From positions 1-30,702 of the forward strand of contig JAETTR010000002.1 in assembly GCA_021768985.1 (NCBI GenBank): a stretch of 30,702 bases of DNA. The letters run 5' to 3'. The translations under genes and the position numbers were made by a program. How positions within the stretch are numbered: the first letter of the stretch is position 1; every line of letters begins with the position of its first letter. The notes beneath the pieces were generated by a model that saw only the letters and a list, made by a program, of their open reading frames with translations, made no database searches and was not told where the DNA came from. This document shows positions 30,231-30,702 of the stretch, piece by piece. This DNA comes from Bacillota bacterium (GTDB lineage: Bacteria > Bacillota > Clostridia > Christensenellales > Borkfalkiaceae).

Positions 30231-30252
30231 GGTATAAGTAATCCCCTCTCGG
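30231..30252 (-). promoter_or_regulatory. Leader segment complementary to the small RNA
   Basis: On the plus strand this reads GGTATAAGTAATC then CCCTCTCGG. The first 13 bases equal 26008-26020, and the next 9 differ from 26021-26029 at two positions, one of which would be a G-U pair in RNA. The minus-strand message here holds the ribosome binding site and reaches the base before the ATG. Confidence 0.6.
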
Positions 30253-30254
30253 AT

Positions 30255-30500
30255 TTATTTTTCTGCCTTTCTCCGGCCCCTGTTCCTGATAGAGAGCCGT
30301 ACCGCCCGCTCCGCCGCCTCCGCCGAGTACGCCGGGCGGAAATGCTTGTCGAGCTCGCCCGTCTCGCCCCGCTTGAGCTCCCGGTAAATGGTCGCGGTCG
30401 TTACCCCGACCGCCGCCGCGATTTCGCTCGGCCTCATATCGTCGTTATAAAGCCGCTCGATTTCCCGCCGCTTGCCGAGCGTCAAACAAATTCCCGCCAT
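30255..30500 (-). CDS. Small HTH protein resembling the transposase N-terminus
   Basis: An 81-residue basic protein, first gene of the early operon. The ATG at 30500 has GAGGAGG upstream; an in-frame start at 30593 would lie within the promoter. MRPSEIAAAVGVTTATIYRE is a helix-turn-helix, and TIYRELKRGE matches TIYREIKRGE of the transposase. Similarity continues to a YSA..AE segment that aligns with YSADKAEA at about residues 77-84 of the transposase. It lacks the catalytic core, so it may bind transposase sites and act as a repressor or competitor, or control the early promoter through the palindrome just upstream. Function is inferred from similarity and position. Confidence 0.8.
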   Translation of the reverse strand: MAGICLTLGKRREIERLYNDDMRPSEIAAAVGVTTATIYRELKRGETGELDKHFRPAYSAEAAERAVRLSIRNRGRRKAEK

Positions 30501-30537
30501 TTTTCCGCCTCCTCTCGCTGTTTTTGGATAAAAAAAT

Positions 30538-30569
30538 AGTGCGTCCGAGCTAATTAGCTCTTTCGCACT
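30538..30569. promoter_or_regulatory. 32-bp hyphenated palindrome at the early start site
   Basis: Outer arms AGTGCG (30538-30543) and CGCACT (30564-30569), 3-base gaps, and a perfect 14-bp centre GAGCTAATTAGCTC (30547-30560). It lies just after the -10 element (30572-30577), covering the expected start site near 30565. A dimeric repressor there would block the early promoter. It can also be read as two 15-bp inverted ends, alike at 12 positions, abutted with 2 bases between, as in IS30 circles. Confidence 0.75.
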
Positions 30570-30571
30570 TA

Positions 30572-30600
30572 ATGATATACCGCGCCGCGGCAAATGTCAA
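30572..30600 (-). promoter_or_regulatory. Early promoter across the circle junction
   Basis: On the minus strand TTGACA (30595-30600) and TATCAT (30572-30577) are separated by 17 bp. This near-consensus promoter directs the early operon starting with the HTH gene at 30500. A 16-bp box (17-32 in the repeated start, 30603-30618 here) lies 2 bp upstream of the -35. Confidence 0.83.
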
Positions 30601-30702
30601 GTAATTTATGCGAAAAAACTATAAAATATTTTACGCGGCGAGTCCGACGGCCTCGGAGAACACGCTCGCGGCGCTCCGAAAGCCTAAAATCCCTCGCGGG
30701 TA
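30587..30702. repeat. Terminal direct repeat, right copy
   Basis: Exact copy of positions 1-116. From 30631 it holds a second copy of the last 24 codons, including the stop, of the IS30-type transposase gene. This is not a separate gene fragment but the same gene seen twice through circular overlap. Confidence 0.95.

Noticed and set aside
1..30702. tRNA genes, riboswitches or CRISPR arrays
   Set aside because: None was recognised on either strand by reading; a covariance-model search would settle this for small structured RNAs.

Overview
The window is a complete, circularly assembled temperate siphophage genome. Its first 116 bases (1-116) are repeated exactly at 30587-30702, so the molecule is about 30,586 bp and the window start is arbitrary. 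The sequence is GC-rich, with AGGAGG-type ribosome binding sites, sigma-A-type promoters, an S-layer-homology endolysin and a SleB-type wall hydrolase. This suggests a Firmicutes host, probably a gut clostridium of the Oscillospiraceae type; the host is inferred, not proven.

Almost every gene lies on the minus strand, so the functional order runs from high to low coordinates. An early operon begins at a strong promoter (30572-30600) overlapping the assembly junction. It encodes a small helix-turn-helix protein resembling the N-terminus of the phage's own IS30-type transposase, several small unknown or Cys-rich proteins, a membrane-anchored SleB-like hydrolase, a second target of the diversity-generating retroelement (DGR), a HUH rolling-circle Rep, a MazG-like enzyme and a sigma-like late regulator. 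A late operon follows: HNH nuclease, terminases, portal, protease, HK97-type capsid, connectors, tail tube, frameshifted chaperone, tape measure, distal tail proteins, a fibre, the DGR, a carbohydrate-binding protein, holin and amidase. It ends at a bidirectional terminator (2529-2569). Beyond it lie two plus-strand membrane genes and three minus-strand control genes (XRE, ribbon-helix-helix, IS30 transposase). No tyrosine or serine integrase is present, so the transposase is the only candidate integration enzyme.

The DGR consists of an RT (5128-6243), a template repeat TR (6475-6596), Avd (6637-7056) and two variable repeats. VR1 ends the tail-operon protein at 7122-8354. VR2 ends a protein about 20 kb away in the early operon (26923-27762). 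Read by hand, VR1 differs from TR at 17 and VR2 at 12 of 122 positions, and every difference falls on a coding-strand adenine of TR. Both VRs are followed by a hairpin with a 10-bp stem of unrelated sequence but the same five-base loop.

Other notable structure: a plus-strand promoter and terminator pair (25973-26078) that would make a roughly 70-nt RNA antisense to the rep leader, whose 5' end is also complementary to the ribosome binding site of an early gene at 30230; a long inverted repeat just upstream of rep that could be the rolling-circle origin; three promoters carrying palindromic operators; and a 32-bp hyphenated palindrome at 30538-30569 that fits either an operator or the abutted ends of an IS30-type transposition circle.
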